A DNA stretch of 64,000 nt from Pleodorina starrii (taxonomy: Eukaryota > Chlorophyta > Chlorophyceae > Chlamydomonadales > Volvocaceae): positions 744,001-808,000 of the forward strand of contig BRXU01000018.1 of assembly GCA_030267565.1 (NCBI GenBank), given 5' to 3'. The notes beneath the pieces were generated by a model. The model saw only the letters and a program-made list of their open reading frames with translations. It was not told the DNA's origin and searched no databases. Shown here piece after piece: positions 11,901 through 22,608 of the stretch (positions are counted from its first letter, which is position 1; each line of letters opens with the position of its first letter). The translations under genes and the position numbers were made by a program.

Positions 11901-14900
11901 TATCGAGGGGTACAAGAGGGACCCCCGCCACGCCGTGTTCGGAATGAACCTCTGCACTGCGGGTACCCGATGCGCCCGCCTCCTACCTCGACGCACTGCG
12001 CTCCCAGCACCGCGTGCAGGTGCTCCTCGATGTACCTCCACTTCTTGCCCAGGTACAGGGCCAGCACCTGGAGCGGAGCGGAGGTGGGACACAGCAAAGT
12101 AAGTCAAAAAGCCAGTCGTGGGCGAGGGTGGGTTACGGCATGGGAGCGAGGCCAGCCAGCCGTGAGCGTGAGGAGCGAGGCGAAGCGTGAGGAGCGGAGC
12201 GATGGTGGTGGGTGGATGGCGTGTGCGCGGATGGACGATGGAGTGAGCGACCTGCAGACCTCTACCTGGCGGTAGGCGTGTATGGCGATGCGCTTCTGGC
12301 CGCAGCAGATGTAGCGTATGCCCGCGAGCACCATCTGGAAGGCGAACTTGCGCATCAGCGGCGGCCGCGCATACAGCATCGAGTAGGCCGACTGCGACGG
12401 CAAGAAGGGGAAGGGAAGGGAAGGGGCGGTGGAAGGCGACAGCAGCGTCCAGGGCGGCGGCGCGCAGGCGGAGACGGCCACGGCAGGAACAACAACGGCA
12501 CCCGGGACCCAGGGACCACCCAAATCCCTGCCCGGCCGCTGCGCCACCGCCCCACCATGACCCACGCCATCCGCCCGCGTCGCTCCTCCCTGCGCCGCCG
12601 CGCCCCCGCTCGGGCCGGGCGGGTTCCGGCGGCGACACGGTCAAAGCTTATCGGCATTGGTAACACGTCTGTATGGTGAGCATTGCTGGGCCATTTGGTT
12701 GGTAAGGCTCCCCTGACGACCCCGTACTTCGCTGTGGCTGGTCGTTCCTTTCTCACCCCCGCCCCGCCCCGCAGGTCGCAGCCCACACCTGCTCCAGCAG
12801 CAGCCCCGCGCGCGCGTTCTCCTCCTCCGACTGCGCCCGCATCAGCGCGTCGCTGGTGGCGCGGTGCCGCCCCGCGGCGCTCTGCACCGCAGCGCCCAGC
12901 AGGATCACGCGCGTCGCCAGCATGCGGCCAACCTTGCTGGCGGCCACGGCCGCCGCGGGCGGGGCCTGCACCGCCGCAGCCGCGGCCGCCGCGGCGCCCT
13001 GGCCGCCGGCCGACGTCACGACTGCCGCCGCGGCGGCGAGCACGGCGGCCGGCGGCTTGATGTAGTGCTCGTAGGCGCGCATGAAGTACTTCATGGGGTC
13101 ATTTTGGAGCAGCACAGCCGCGATGGGGTCGGCGGGCTCACCAAGCACGGTGCACAGGCCTATCATTTCCTGCCGGCACCGGCAGGCAAGGGGGCAGAGA
13201 CGGGGTGGGCACACAACATCGGTAGGTGAAAGGCGGCCCCCGAGGGACGGGATGGGCACACAATAATTGATAGGAGAACGGCGGCCCGGAGGGAGGGGGT
13301 GGGCACACAATAATTGATAGGAGAACGGCGGCCCGGAGGCGTCAGCACTGGGCGCCAGGCAGCGTGCGGCGCTTACAAGGCCCAGCGAGGCAGCACTCGA
13401 CCTGGTAGGGTAAAGCTCAGGCGGTGCTAGGATACGGTAGGCTGTGGTGTGCCGTGACACACCTTACTCCGCGGCTGTGGAGGCTCATGACGCCTGGGGC
13501 GGCTGTGGTGACCCGTGTGCTCATACGGCTGTGCTGACCTGTCCCGGCAAGGCTTCCGCCAGGAAGCACTGCACTGGCTGGCTACGGCTTTGGAAACCCG
13601 CACCCACACATGCCCACCCGTGTGTGGTCGCCGCGCGCAGGCCCTCACCTCCACGCCCGCGTACCACTTGCTGTTGCCCTCCGCCTGGTAGTCCTGTTAG
13701 GGGGCCAGAGCCAAGGCCAGGGCCAGGGACGCTGTGGGACGTTGCATTGCATTCGCGCGGAAGGGACGACATGCCCGCGGCAAGGAGCCCGCGGAGGTCC
13801 TTCCGCAACAAGTCCTCCCTACGCACGGCAATATGCCGGTGGCAGCCTTGCGGAAGCGCAGGATTGGACAAAACAAAGAAAACAAGGCGGCCGAAAGCGG
13901 CACAGGCGGGGCAACGCAGCTCGGCGCATCTCGTCTCGGCGTAGTCAGGCTTACAGCGTTACAGGCGCACGACCCGCCCGCCCCGGCGCCCAACCTGCGC
14001 GGCCAGGCGGTAGGTCGACTCAGCGAACGCGTACTGGCGCAGCAGGAACGCCAGGTCGCCCAGCTGCCGCATCTGGCCCTCCACGCTGTGCCAGGGGTAG
14101 GGCCTTGGGTGGATGAGGCGCCCGGGGCAGGGGAGGGCGAGCAGGTGGGGGGAGGAGTAATTAGAACGGCCCGGGGGGAGGGGTGAACGCGGATTGCGGA
14201 CAGACCGGCGTCAGCGGCGCGGATGGGACAGGGGAGGCCGAGCAGGTGGGGGGGGATGATCGCGAATTGCGGGCAGGACGACGTCAGCGGCCGGCTCGTG
14301 GGGTGCCAGAGCAAAACCCATCGGAAGGTGAGGGTGGAGTGGGGTGCGGCGAGCTGCTGAACGCTGCTGCAAGACCAACAACCCTACACGCGACCATCCA
14401 AAGGGCAAACGCCGGCCATCCGAAACAGCTCGCGCGCGGCGAGGCCACCATCTCGCCAACGCGCCATCGCGCCGCCATCGGCGCGACCCCTGATGCCGTC
14501 CTACGGAGGCAGAGCCCCTGCGCACCGCGGCAGCTGTACTGCACCGCACCTGTCCGTCTGGCGGTCCTCCGCCGTGCCCTTCCAGAAGCGGTTGAGCCGG
14601 TTGCGCAGGCCGCGGCGGGTGGCGGTGATGGACGCGTTCAGCCGCGCGATCCGCTCCTCCAGGCGCGGCAGCAGCGTCCGCGACACAACGTCGCGGACGA
14701 GGGACCCCACGGAGTCCAGGTCCTGCGCGACAGACGCGAACCGGGGGGCGAGGGCGGGGCACACGCTCGCAACAGGGTACCGTGCTCGCTCGCAGCCCAC
14801 ATGCTACGGGAGGAAACCATCGCGAACCGTCGCGAAGGCAGTCAAACACACGTGGCTGAGGACGCCCGCACGGGTTGGTTTGGGTGTGTGGAATGTACGT

Positions 14901-17900
14901 GACAACGCCATCCTCGCCAGTTTCCCAATGTGCGGCCCTTGACGGATAACCGTTGTGGGGGGACACATGTTACCAGCCATTTTTTGGCTCGTACACGTGT
15001 AATGCCTCATGCCTCGCCAGTCCTTTGCCGGCTGTTGACGCTAGTAGTGCGCAAGGTCTCGTCCTCAGGGTCACCCAGCCCCTGCGCGTACCTGCACCGT
15101 GAGGTGCGCGCCCACGCCGCTGGGCGGCTGCGGCGGGCGGGCGAGGGGCTCCCCCGCACCGCCGCTGCGCAGGCAGGCGTGCTGGTAGCGGGCAAAAAAG
15201 TCCACGGGCGCGCCGCTGTGCGCCCGATCGCCTGCAGGGCGGCAGGAAGACGGCAGGAAGACGGCGGCGGCGTGGGTGGGCGATGGCGGCAATGCAGCAG
15301 GCTCCATGACAAAGTGTTCCTTCATGGACGCGACTACGTCATTGAAGTGCGGCAGCAACACAGTGCAGCAGTTCCCTTGCGAGGCCTTTAAAAGCCAACG
15401 TCGCACCGGCCTTGACCCGTTGCACAGCCGAGGCCGCGCCCTGCTCGCAACGAGCGCCATCCCATCCCATCCCATCCCAGTCCAGTCCAGCCCAGCCTGT
15501 TGCTTCTGCCGTAGCGTGCGCGCCATGGGGGCCCTCACCGTTGCCGGAGTTCACCCGCAGCAGCGAGCAGTGCGCTTCGCCGTACAGCTTGCGGATCGCA
15601 GCCAGGTTCTCCGTGGCCCTGCCCGGCGGGAGCAGGAAGCGAACACACGCACCACGACATCCATCCATGAGGCACCTGAACCGGGATCAAGTCGAGCACA
15701 CCCCAAGATTCCAGCGCGTGCGTAGCGACTGCCACGGTTTGCGCGGCCCCCATGCGCTGAACGACTCTTGCGTCACGCAGCTTCATGGAGGCAGCCGTCG
15801 GTAAGTCATGGCCACGCCAAACCGGGATGGACGACCCCCTTCGCACCAGTTATCATCGTGGCCGCTCGTGTGCGGCGCCCAGCTTGCCGAGCGCGGGGCC
15901 CAGGACCGACGAGGTGGCAGCCCCAGCCCCATCGCCGACAGGCATGACTCCCGCACCAACGGTTTGCGGGAAGCACGCAAATGCCCCCCGTGCCTCGCCG
16001 CCCCCCTCCCTCCCTCCCCCGGCCCTCGCCGCCGCGCCTCGCACCTCACCTCTTTTCGCTCATCCCCGCCGCCACGTCCAGCAGCAGCACGTAGTGGCGC
16101 GGGAAGTCCTTGTCGCGCACCGTGTACATGACGTCCTGCTGCATCAGCGGCGGCATCACCAGCTGAGCCACCAGCGTGTCGAAGTGGGAGGCGGGGTTGA
16201 CCACGTCAGCGGGGATGGCGTACACGCCTGAGACAACAGGCCGGGTGGCGATGCGGCGACAACAACTCGTTACAGATTGTGTCCCACGACCTCCTTCTGT
16301 GGGGGCGGTTCGGGGCTAGGAAGGTTGGGGAAGATTGCGTCCGGCAGCCACCACGAAGGCGGGACATGCTAGGTAGCTAGCTGCCACATGGGACCCACAC
16401 CGCACGCCGGCCGTGCGTGCTTGTTTGTTGCAGTGGGGGCCTGCCGCGTGCTGCCGCGGGAAGGGGAGGGGAGGGGGGCCGGCGTCGCTGTGCCAGATCC
16501 AGCCGCAAGCTGCGCGAAGCCAAAAGCGGCAGCAAGCGCTGGCGCGCAGCAGCAAACGATGGGAGGGGGCGCAGTGCAGGCCGCCGGCGTGCCAAGTGGT
16601 TTGGCGAGCGGAAGCCCTGCAGCCCGGGCGGGCGCTGATCGCGGTCGCAATCCCGGGACACCTCCGCGAGCACCGGCTCATCCATCCGGCTCACATGCGA
16701 CGGGATAGTCCAGCGTTTCGTGGTCGCCGAACCGCAGCAGCCGCAGGAACTCCGCGCGGTAGGCGCTGAACCAAGGCGTCAGCTCGCGCATGTCCGGCGG
16801 GTTGTCTGCACGGGCGTGGGGCATGTTTGAGGCCGCACGATTACCGCACGATGGCCGGGTGCAGGAATGAAGGAGCGCCTGAGCGCAGCTGCGGCTTGGG
16901 GCCCCGACACCAGGGCGCCACCGCCTGCGATGGGGGCGCTCCCGCGCTCCGCTCCGGGGGATGGCCATACCCCTCCCGTCTCAACCCTGGTCACTTCGGG
17001 CGGCCCACGGGGTCGTTTCGGGAGGGGAAGCCGCGGTGAACGCCAGGCCGCGCTGCTGTTTCCTTGTTGCCGCGTCTGTTCGCTGCCCGCCGGGAGCGAC
17101 CCCAAAACGCCCCATACATATAAAGGAGCATATCACTCCCTGACCCCACATACACACGCATACCTGACGTGAAGCGCTGCAACAGGTCCGGCACCGGGTC
17201 CAGTCGGGCATGACGCTGGGCTGCCGCTTTGAGCACCTCCTGCAGCTGCTCCTCAATCACCTGCGGTCGTTGTTTCGGTCGTGCCCGGCCGCGGTACAGC
17301 CGGCGGGAGCGGAGTGCGGTGTGGTATGGGTGGAGGCGACGAAAAATGCGGGGAGCGCTGATGCATTGCAGGTAGTACACGTGTCAATGTCCGTCTCGTC
17401 CCAGCGCAATGGCAGGTCGAGGCGGAGGACAACACAAGCTCGCGATTTGGGGAAGACGCTCAACGCTCGCAAAGAGATGTGCAAGCTTCGGAGTTGGCCG
17501 CCTGCCACCGACGCCGACAGCAAAGTGGCTTGGGTGTATACAGCACTTGAGGTGGCCCCAATCTCGACCGCCCGGACACGCCGTCGGCCCCGGGCTTTCG
17601 TGTCCACCACGTACCTCCGGAGGCGGTTGGTACAAGGTGGCGGCATCGTAAAAGCGGACTCGGAGGTCCTGAACGCGGACAGACGACTCCCCGACACGTA
17701 CGGGTACTGCGCCGGGGAAACGGGTTTGGGGATCGGCTTGACGGGCTTGAAGCCCTGGGGACGGTTGGCGCCAATACCCCACACCGGGGGTTGCCTGCTT
17801 GCGCCGATTAGGTCTATCGCGACCCGGGCATCGCCACATGGGGCGGCATCTCCCCACCAACCCTACCATTCAGTTGGTAGACGCTGCTGTATGGGCGCAG

Positions 17901-18014
17901 CAGGTCAACCAGGCTCAATCCATTCTTGACTTGCACCACTGCTTCCGCCGCTGGTGTTGCGGCCACAAGGACCGCAGGTGCATAGAGGTCCTGAAGCCAC
18001 GGTCTGATGTCCAT
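1768..18014 (-). CDS. TRAPPC8: TRAPPC8 / Trs85-like TRAPP complex subunit, 27 exons, complete
   Basis: TRAPPC8/Trs85 is the subunit specific to TRAPPIII, a Rab1/Ypt1 exchange factor at early secretory and autophagic membranes. Exons, 5' to 3': 18014-17867, 17706-17615, 17260-17164, 16805-16695, 16227-16050, 15618-15539, 15231-15092, 14722-14550, 14085-13995, 13693-13649, 13169-12789, 12391-12266, 12067-11987, 11701-11561, 11076-10969, 10613-10518, 10001-9918, 9398-9195, 8627-8440, 7938-7813, 6664-6534, 6148-5967, 5469-5317, 4752-3358, 3160-2978, 2623-2204, 1890-1768. They total 5277 nt (1758 aa) with every junction in phase. Diagnostic stretches are the N-terminal LVDLLRPYSSVYQLNVPVRV, PWFSAYRAEFL plus HYVLLLDVAAGM, RKFAFQMVLAGIRY, DGASLVDRLPLPVVN, VQVEFRNPLAV and the final YSWVGPT strand. 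All follow the order of the animal protein (about 1435 aa). Extra length comes from Ala/Gly/Pro-rich inserts, mainly in the 465-codon exon 24 and in exons 11 and 26. The start is the first ATG of exon 1. A missed in-phase micro-exon cannot be excluded. Confidence 0.93.
4887..4967. repeat. near-perfect inverted repeat (hairpin) in TRAPPC8 intron 23
   Basis: A 34-nt arm at 4887-4920 is the reverse complement of 4933-4967 apart from a single-base bulge. The loop is 12 nt (4921-4932). The first 28 base pairs are uninterrupted. The structure lies in the intron between exons 23 and 24. It could be a fold-back MITE remnant or a small-RNA precursor; the sequence alone does not decide. Confidence 0.85.
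5253..5310 (+). mobile_element. 5'-truncated retroposon tail with (AC)n end
   Basis: The first ~32 bases (GCGTCAGGGCCCGGTCAGAT, then ACTGTAACGA) followed by (AC)n match, in inverse orientation, the end of the non-LTR element at 45126-45175. It sits in TRAPPC8 intron 23, 6 bp from the start of the AC tract that borders exon 23. It reads as an extremely 5'-truncated insertion of the same retroposon family. Confidence 0.6.
6362..6500. repeat. 82-bp tandem duplication in TRAPPC8 intron 21
   Basis: The block containing ATCCGAGGGTCGGGAGCCCA and the following ACACCAGCAACAACCCACGC occurs twice, 82 bp apart, embedded in (ACGC)n/(ACCC)n microsatellite. It lies between exons 21 and 22 of TRAPPC8. Confidence 0.8.
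7955..8007. repeat. dispersed ~50-bp repeat, copy 1
   Basis: This intronic segment (AGGGAGTGATACCG, then TGCTCCTTTATATAAC, then GCGGAC) recurs in degenerate form at 22985-23030, inverted at 17109-17150, and as a shorter piece at 23587-23603. It contains a TATA-like core. Family unknown. Confidence 0.6.
8897..8960. repeat. (TG)n microsatellite
   Basis: Imperfect TG dinucleotide run of about 60 bp in the TRAPPC8 intron between exons 18 and 19. Confidence 0.9.
13206..13346. repeat. three tandem copies of a 47-bp unit
   Basis: Units starting TGGGCACACAA at 13206, 13253 and 13300 repeat with a 47-bp period in the intron between TRAPPC8 exons 10 and 11. The second and third units are almost identical; the first is diverged. 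Confidence 0.85.
14118..14300. repeat. imperfect ~101-bp direct repeat
   Basis: A GAGCAGGTGGGG-containing block is repeated about 101 bp apart between TRAPPC8 exons 8 and 9, with matching GCGTCAGCGGC/CGTCAGCGGCC stretches. The first unit includes the dispersed motif GTAATTAGAACGGCC (14157-14171), also seen near 28969 and, inverted, near 7590. Confidence 0.6.
17109..17150. repeat. dispersed ~50-bp repeat, inverted copy
   Basis: The complement reads TCAGGGAGTGATATGCTCC, then TTTATATG, matching the segment at 7955-8007. It is intronic in TRAPPC8, immediately downstream of exon 3. Confidence 0.6.
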
Positions 18015-18359
18015 ATCACAATTCTTGGTGCGGCATTCCTTTAGCTAGGAAGTGCGAAGCACAGTTAAGTGAATAAATCAAAAATGCATGCTTATGATAA
18101 ATGGCACAGAGTGTGACGACGAGGGTGAGGAGACAAGAATGCTTTGACGCTTTGCGTTTGGGCGAATGGTGCCGTATTTTCCAAAGTCGGGTTCATTTTG
18201 CCTGAACTCTCAGACGCGCCGATTATGTGTAGGTCACTGTCCATTAGTGGTACGAAAGTCTAACAGCATCATCTTGGTTGGGCCTGGGATGCTGCAATTC
18301 ATTCCTTAAAGGAGATCTTCGGCTAGACCTGCTGACCAAAGCAGGCTTCAGGCACTGCC
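18015..18359. promoter_or_regulatory. bidirectional promoter between TRAPPC8 and TM9SF
   Basis: Only 345 bp separate two divergent start codons. The segment is clearly more AT-rich than the surrounding introns, especially around 18060-18110. No canonical TATA box could be assigned with confidence. Confidence 0.6.
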
Positions 18360-21070
18360 ATGAACCGGCTAGTCCCTCTTGCACTATTAGCACTGCTGCA
18401 GCTTAGCGCAGCGGTGCGCGTTCCCTCTGTGACTGAGGCCGTGGTGGGGCGCCAGCTCTTGAGCGAAAAGGACCATACATACGAGCCGGACGATGCCGTC
18501 CCCTTGTGGGCCAGCAAGGTTGGGCCGTTTACCAACCCCAGGTGAGGAGGAGGAGGAGCCCAGCTTAGAGCTTCAGCAAATTGGCAACCGGCACAACAGC
18601 CAGCGGACGACTGACTGGCCTGCCTGACATTTGGTGCAGCGAGACCTATGAGTACTACAGCCTGCCTTACTGCCAGCCCGAGGGCGGAGTGAAGCACAAG
18701 CTGCTGGGCATGGGCGAAGTGGTCGATGCAAACCGCATGGCCAGCACGCCCTACCAGCTGCAGTTTCGCAAGAACCGTCAGCGGGAGCCAGTCTGCGAGC
18801 AGCTGCTGGACGGTGATCGCATAGCAAAGTTCCGCAAGGTGCGATGCCGCTGCTGGACGTGGGCTATGCAAGGTTGGGCCTAAAGGTGCCCTCCCGCGCA
18901 CAGGCCGTCAAGGAGGACTGGTACTTTCAAATGTACTATGATGATCTGCCAGTCTGGGGCTTCATCGGCAAGATGGAGAAGCTCTTCAAGCCGGGCGGTG
19001 TCACAGAGTTCAAATACTTCCTGTTCACGCACATTGACTTCGACATCAAGTATAACGATGACCGCGTGATTGAGATCAACGTCTCCACAGACCCCCAGGA
19101 AGCGGTGGACATTTCTGATAATGTGACTAGCACTGTTAAGGCAAAATTCACCTATTCGGTGAAGTGGACCCCCACGGCAACCAAGTTCGAGCAGCGCCTT
19201 CAGCGCTATGAGCGCTTCCCGCTGAACCCAGTTCATCTGGAGGTGCGTAACAAACGGGAGGGGGGGGGCGTGAAACCAAATGCTTATCTCAAGTGCACCT
19301 GCTAGTACGGCGGACAACAAACCGTCCCTTGGGTCTCTCCATCGCGCAGATCCACTGGTTCTCCATCATCAACTCCTGCGTCACCGTGCTGCTCCTCACT
19401 GGTTTCCTGGCCACTATCCTGATGCGTGTGCTGAAAGCTGACTTCATCAAGTACTCCAAGGATGATCGTAAGTAGTTCGCCTTCGGCCAGTAAAGGTTGC
19501 GGGGTGGGTTTCTGTTATGGCTGCAGATGCCATCCTAATATGCTGACCTGCGTCATTCCTCGAATGCGCAGCCGCCATGGATGAGGAGGAGTCGGGCTGG
19601 AAGTACGTCCACGGTGACGTCTTCCGCTTCCCGCCCCAGAAGAACCTGTTCTGCGCGTTCGTGGGCACCGGCACCCAGGTACGACAGTCGCTGAAAGGAT
19701 GTGCTTGGCAGGCCGCGGGGGCCTGCTTCGCTACCATGCGGACCCGAGCTTTGCGCTCTGGCATGACTGTTGACTAAGGTCCTTATGCCTCCCCTGTGCC
19801 CTTGTGCAGCTCTTCTACCTGGCCATGTTCATTTTCGTGCTGGCGCTCGTGGGAGTCTTCTACCCATACAACCGTGGCGCGCTGTACACGGCCCTGATCG
19901 TCCTGTACGCGCTTACCGCCTGCATCGCGGGCTTCGTTGCGTCCTCGTACTATAAGCAGATGGAGGGCGAGCTTTGGGTTCGCAACATCCTGCTGACCTG
20001 CTTCGTCTTCTGCGGGCCATTCCTCGGCATGTTCGCTTTCCTGAACACCGTGGCCATCGTCTACCGGGTGCGTGAGGATTGTGGGGCATGCGGCGAGGGT
20101 TGGTGCGTATCCCGGGCAGCGACTTGCTTGTGGGATGTCTCCTAACGTCAAACGCTTTCACACCATGTCACCCCTTTGGCAAACCGAGTGGGCAGCGTTC
20201 TGAACTGTTGCGCACCCTCCCGTCGTCTCCTTCCTGCCCACAGTCGACGGCGGCGCTGCCGTTTGGCACCATTGTCATTATGTGCCTGATCTGGGGCCTG
20301 GTGACCATTCCCCTGACGGTCTTTGGCGGCATTGCGGGGAAGAACAACCGGTGAGTGGCTTGGCACACGCGACGCGGAATCTGCTAGTTGGCTAATTGCG
20401 CCTGGCCTTCTGTGTGGTTCCGGAACCGCACTCGTCTTGATTAGAAAAGCCGCTTGGATGTGCCGCGATGGGGTGCCCGCATCGGGATGCACCTGACGCC
20501 TCACCAGCATCGGAATGCACCTGACGCCTCTGCGCTCCCTCGACTTCCGTGCCCTACTTCAGCGCCGAGTTCTTTGCGCCTTGCCGCACGAACAAGTATC
20601 CTCGGGAGATCCCTCAGCTGCCCTGGTACCGTACGACAGTTCCCCAGATGATCATGGCCGGCTTCCTGCCGTTCTCCGCCATTTACGTGGAGCTGTACTA
20701 CATTTTTGCCAGCGTTTGGGGCCACAAGGTCTACATTATCTGGTCGATCCTCGCCATTGTGTACGTCATCCTCATTGTCGTCACGGCGTTCATCACCATT
20801 GCGCTGACGTACTTCCAGCTGGCAGTTGAGGACCACCAGTGGTGGTGGCGCTCGTTCCTCTGCGGTGGCTCGACCGGCATCTTCGTGTATGGCTACTGCT
20901 TCTACTACTACTGCGCCCGCTCTGACATGAACGGCTTCATGCAGACGTCGTTCTTCTTTGGCTACATGGCCATGGTTTGCTACGGCTTCTTCCTGATGCT
21001 GGGCACTGTTGGCTGGCGTGCATCGTTGATGTTTGTCCGGCACATTTACCGCGCCATCAAGTGCGAGTAG
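18360..21070 (+). CDS. TM9SF: transmembrane 9 superfamily protein (nonaspanin, plant TMN1-like), 8 exons
   Basis: Nonaspanins are nine-span proteins of the Golgi and endosomes involved in cargo sorting. Exons: 18360-18541, 18640-18838, 18904-19242, 19350-19467, 19572-19678, 19810-20067, 20244-20350, 20563-21070. They total 1818 nt, 605 aa, all junctions in phase. A hydrophobic signal peptide covers about the first 18 residues. The lumenal domain carries the hallmark [17 protein letters not shown], then [20 protein letters not shown] at the first membrane span, [12 protein letters not shown] in the cytosolic loop, and eight further spans including [15 protein letters not shown] and the final [10 protein letters not shown]. 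The C-terminal KCE fits the KxD/E COPI-binding signal known in this family. The protein resembles Arabidopsis TMN1 nearly end to end, and its length is normal (about 590 aa). It diverges from TRAPPC8 and converges with the AMSH gene. Confidence 0.97.
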
Positions 21071-21493
21071 ATCGACAGCTATCTCAGCCATGTCAGTGAT
21101 TGTTCAAATAGTAGGGTGGTATTGCGGTGAGGGGTTTGGGGCGTGCGGCACCGGCCTTAGAGGGTACAAGCGGAGTTGTACACGCTGCGCTGGCGCTGGC
21201 GGCCTTGCATGTTGGCTTACGTCCAATTGCATGGCTTGCGCATAGTAGCGTAAAGAAGCGGTGCCACGGTGGCGCCAGTCCTACATTTCTTAGCACCCGC
21301 CTTGCTGCTGGCGAGGCGGTTGGCGAAGGGTAAGGGCAGCCTGCTGGGAGGACTGAAGGTGACACTGAAGACATATGTGGACTTGTGTGTCAGGCTCTGC
21401 TGACGGGCAATCTCCGTCGTGAGTCTGTACTGGCTATTTAGCTAGGGAGAACCTTGATGGTGTGAGGGGAACTAGCTGCATGAACGGCGTGTT

Positions 21494-21498
21494 TTACA
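21494..21498 (-). terminator. candidate poly(A) signal TGTAA for the AMSH gene
   Basis: This is the volvocine consensus TGTAA on the minus strand (TTACA on +). It lies about 1.1 kb below the AMSH stop and is a clear match I noticed between the two stop codons. Confidence 0.4.
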
Positions 21499-21560
21499 CG
21501 TGGTGACCATGTCTTAGATCTCGAGCAGTGTCTCGGGACTATCGTAGGGACCCATTCTCA

Positions 21561-21565
21561 TGTAA
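21561..21565 (+). terminator. candidate poly(A) signal TGTAA for the TM9SF gene
   Basis: TGTAA lies about 490 bp after the TM9SF stop, a typical 3' UTR length for a volvocine gene. Confidence 0.5.
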
Positions 21566-22608
21566 AACATCGAGGGATGTCGACCACGCAAGTTTGTGCG
21601 CTAGGCAGTGGCCGCGTGCAAAATTCGCATCCTACATTTACGCACACACACATTGGCGCGACCAGACGGCCTCGTCGCCCCGCCGATCCATTACGTCTGT
21701 CAGCCTGCCCGCTTTCGCAATTTGGACTGCCCCTCAGTACTCGGTACGCCCTCGACCCATCCCGCGCGCGGGGAAGGCTGCGCTGCCCAGGAAACTAAGA
21801 ATGCGCGGCGCGCCATCGGCAGCGGAAGGCCGTCCTGGCCTGAGGGCTGCCCTCCTCGCCTCCATGTTCCACCGACGCCATCGACGCAGGCATCCGCCCT
21901 TGACAGGACAGGGCATGCAGCCGCGGCCCCAGCCATCCTTGGCATTGCGGTACCCATGCCAGTCGGCACACAGTGTCCGGGTGCCGCAGCCGCAGCCACA
22001 GCCGCCGGTGCAGCCAACGAATGGAGCAACGAATGGCTGTCGTTTCGCTGTCGCTCACCGCTCACCCCAAACCCGCTCTCTGCCGCAGGAGGGGGCTCTC
22101 CGCACACACATACCCCACAACACCCCCCATCTCCCAGCCCGGCACGCCCGTCAAGGTACAAACACACGCACACCGCGACAAACGCCCTTCCGCCAAGCAT
22201 CGCGTGTGCGTGTGCGCGAGCAACCGTCGCAACCCTCAACTGCGTGCTTCCCCGCTCTTTCAACGGCCGCCTTCACCTCCCGCGTCGCTGCCCCGCCACC
22301 ACACCACACCACCACAGCACACTTCCACAGCCCTGCCACCACACCACGCCATCGGCAGAGCGCCGCGGAGGGCGTGGCGGGGTGCCCCCTCCTCCTCATC
22401 TTCCCCCTCCTGCCCCTCCACCCTCCACCATCACCCCCCTTTGCCTCCCCACCCCCCAACCCCCTGCTCCAATCCTTCTTTCTTCACCTCCCTACCCAGC
22501 AACCCAGCCTGTCAGCTTGCCCATTTGGCCTCTCACAATCCTCTCCTCCCGTCCCCTTCTCTCCGCTCCCCTCACTCTCCCCCCTCCCCCCGAAACCACC
22601 CCGGTGCG

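Larger units (their letters stand above)
21071..22608. other. convergent 3' UTR region of TM9SF and AMSH genes
   Basis: No exon is supported here. Long plus-strand open frames (to about 22840) are Pro/Ser/His-rich low-complexity readings opposite the AMSH 3' end. The TM9SF poly(A) signal (21561-21565, +) lies beyond the minus-strand TGTAA (21494-21498) in the direction of the opposing gene, so the two transcripts may overlap by tens of bases. Confidence 0.55.

Noticed and set aside
10824..12275. Plus-strand 483-codon open frame
   Set aside because: It lies opposite TRAPPC8 exons 13-15 and their introns, is Arg/Ala/Pro low complexity and has no splice-consistent extension.
13206..13346. CRISPR-like array
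   Set aside because: Only three adjacent 47-bp units with no unique spacers, inside an intron of a eukaryotic gene.
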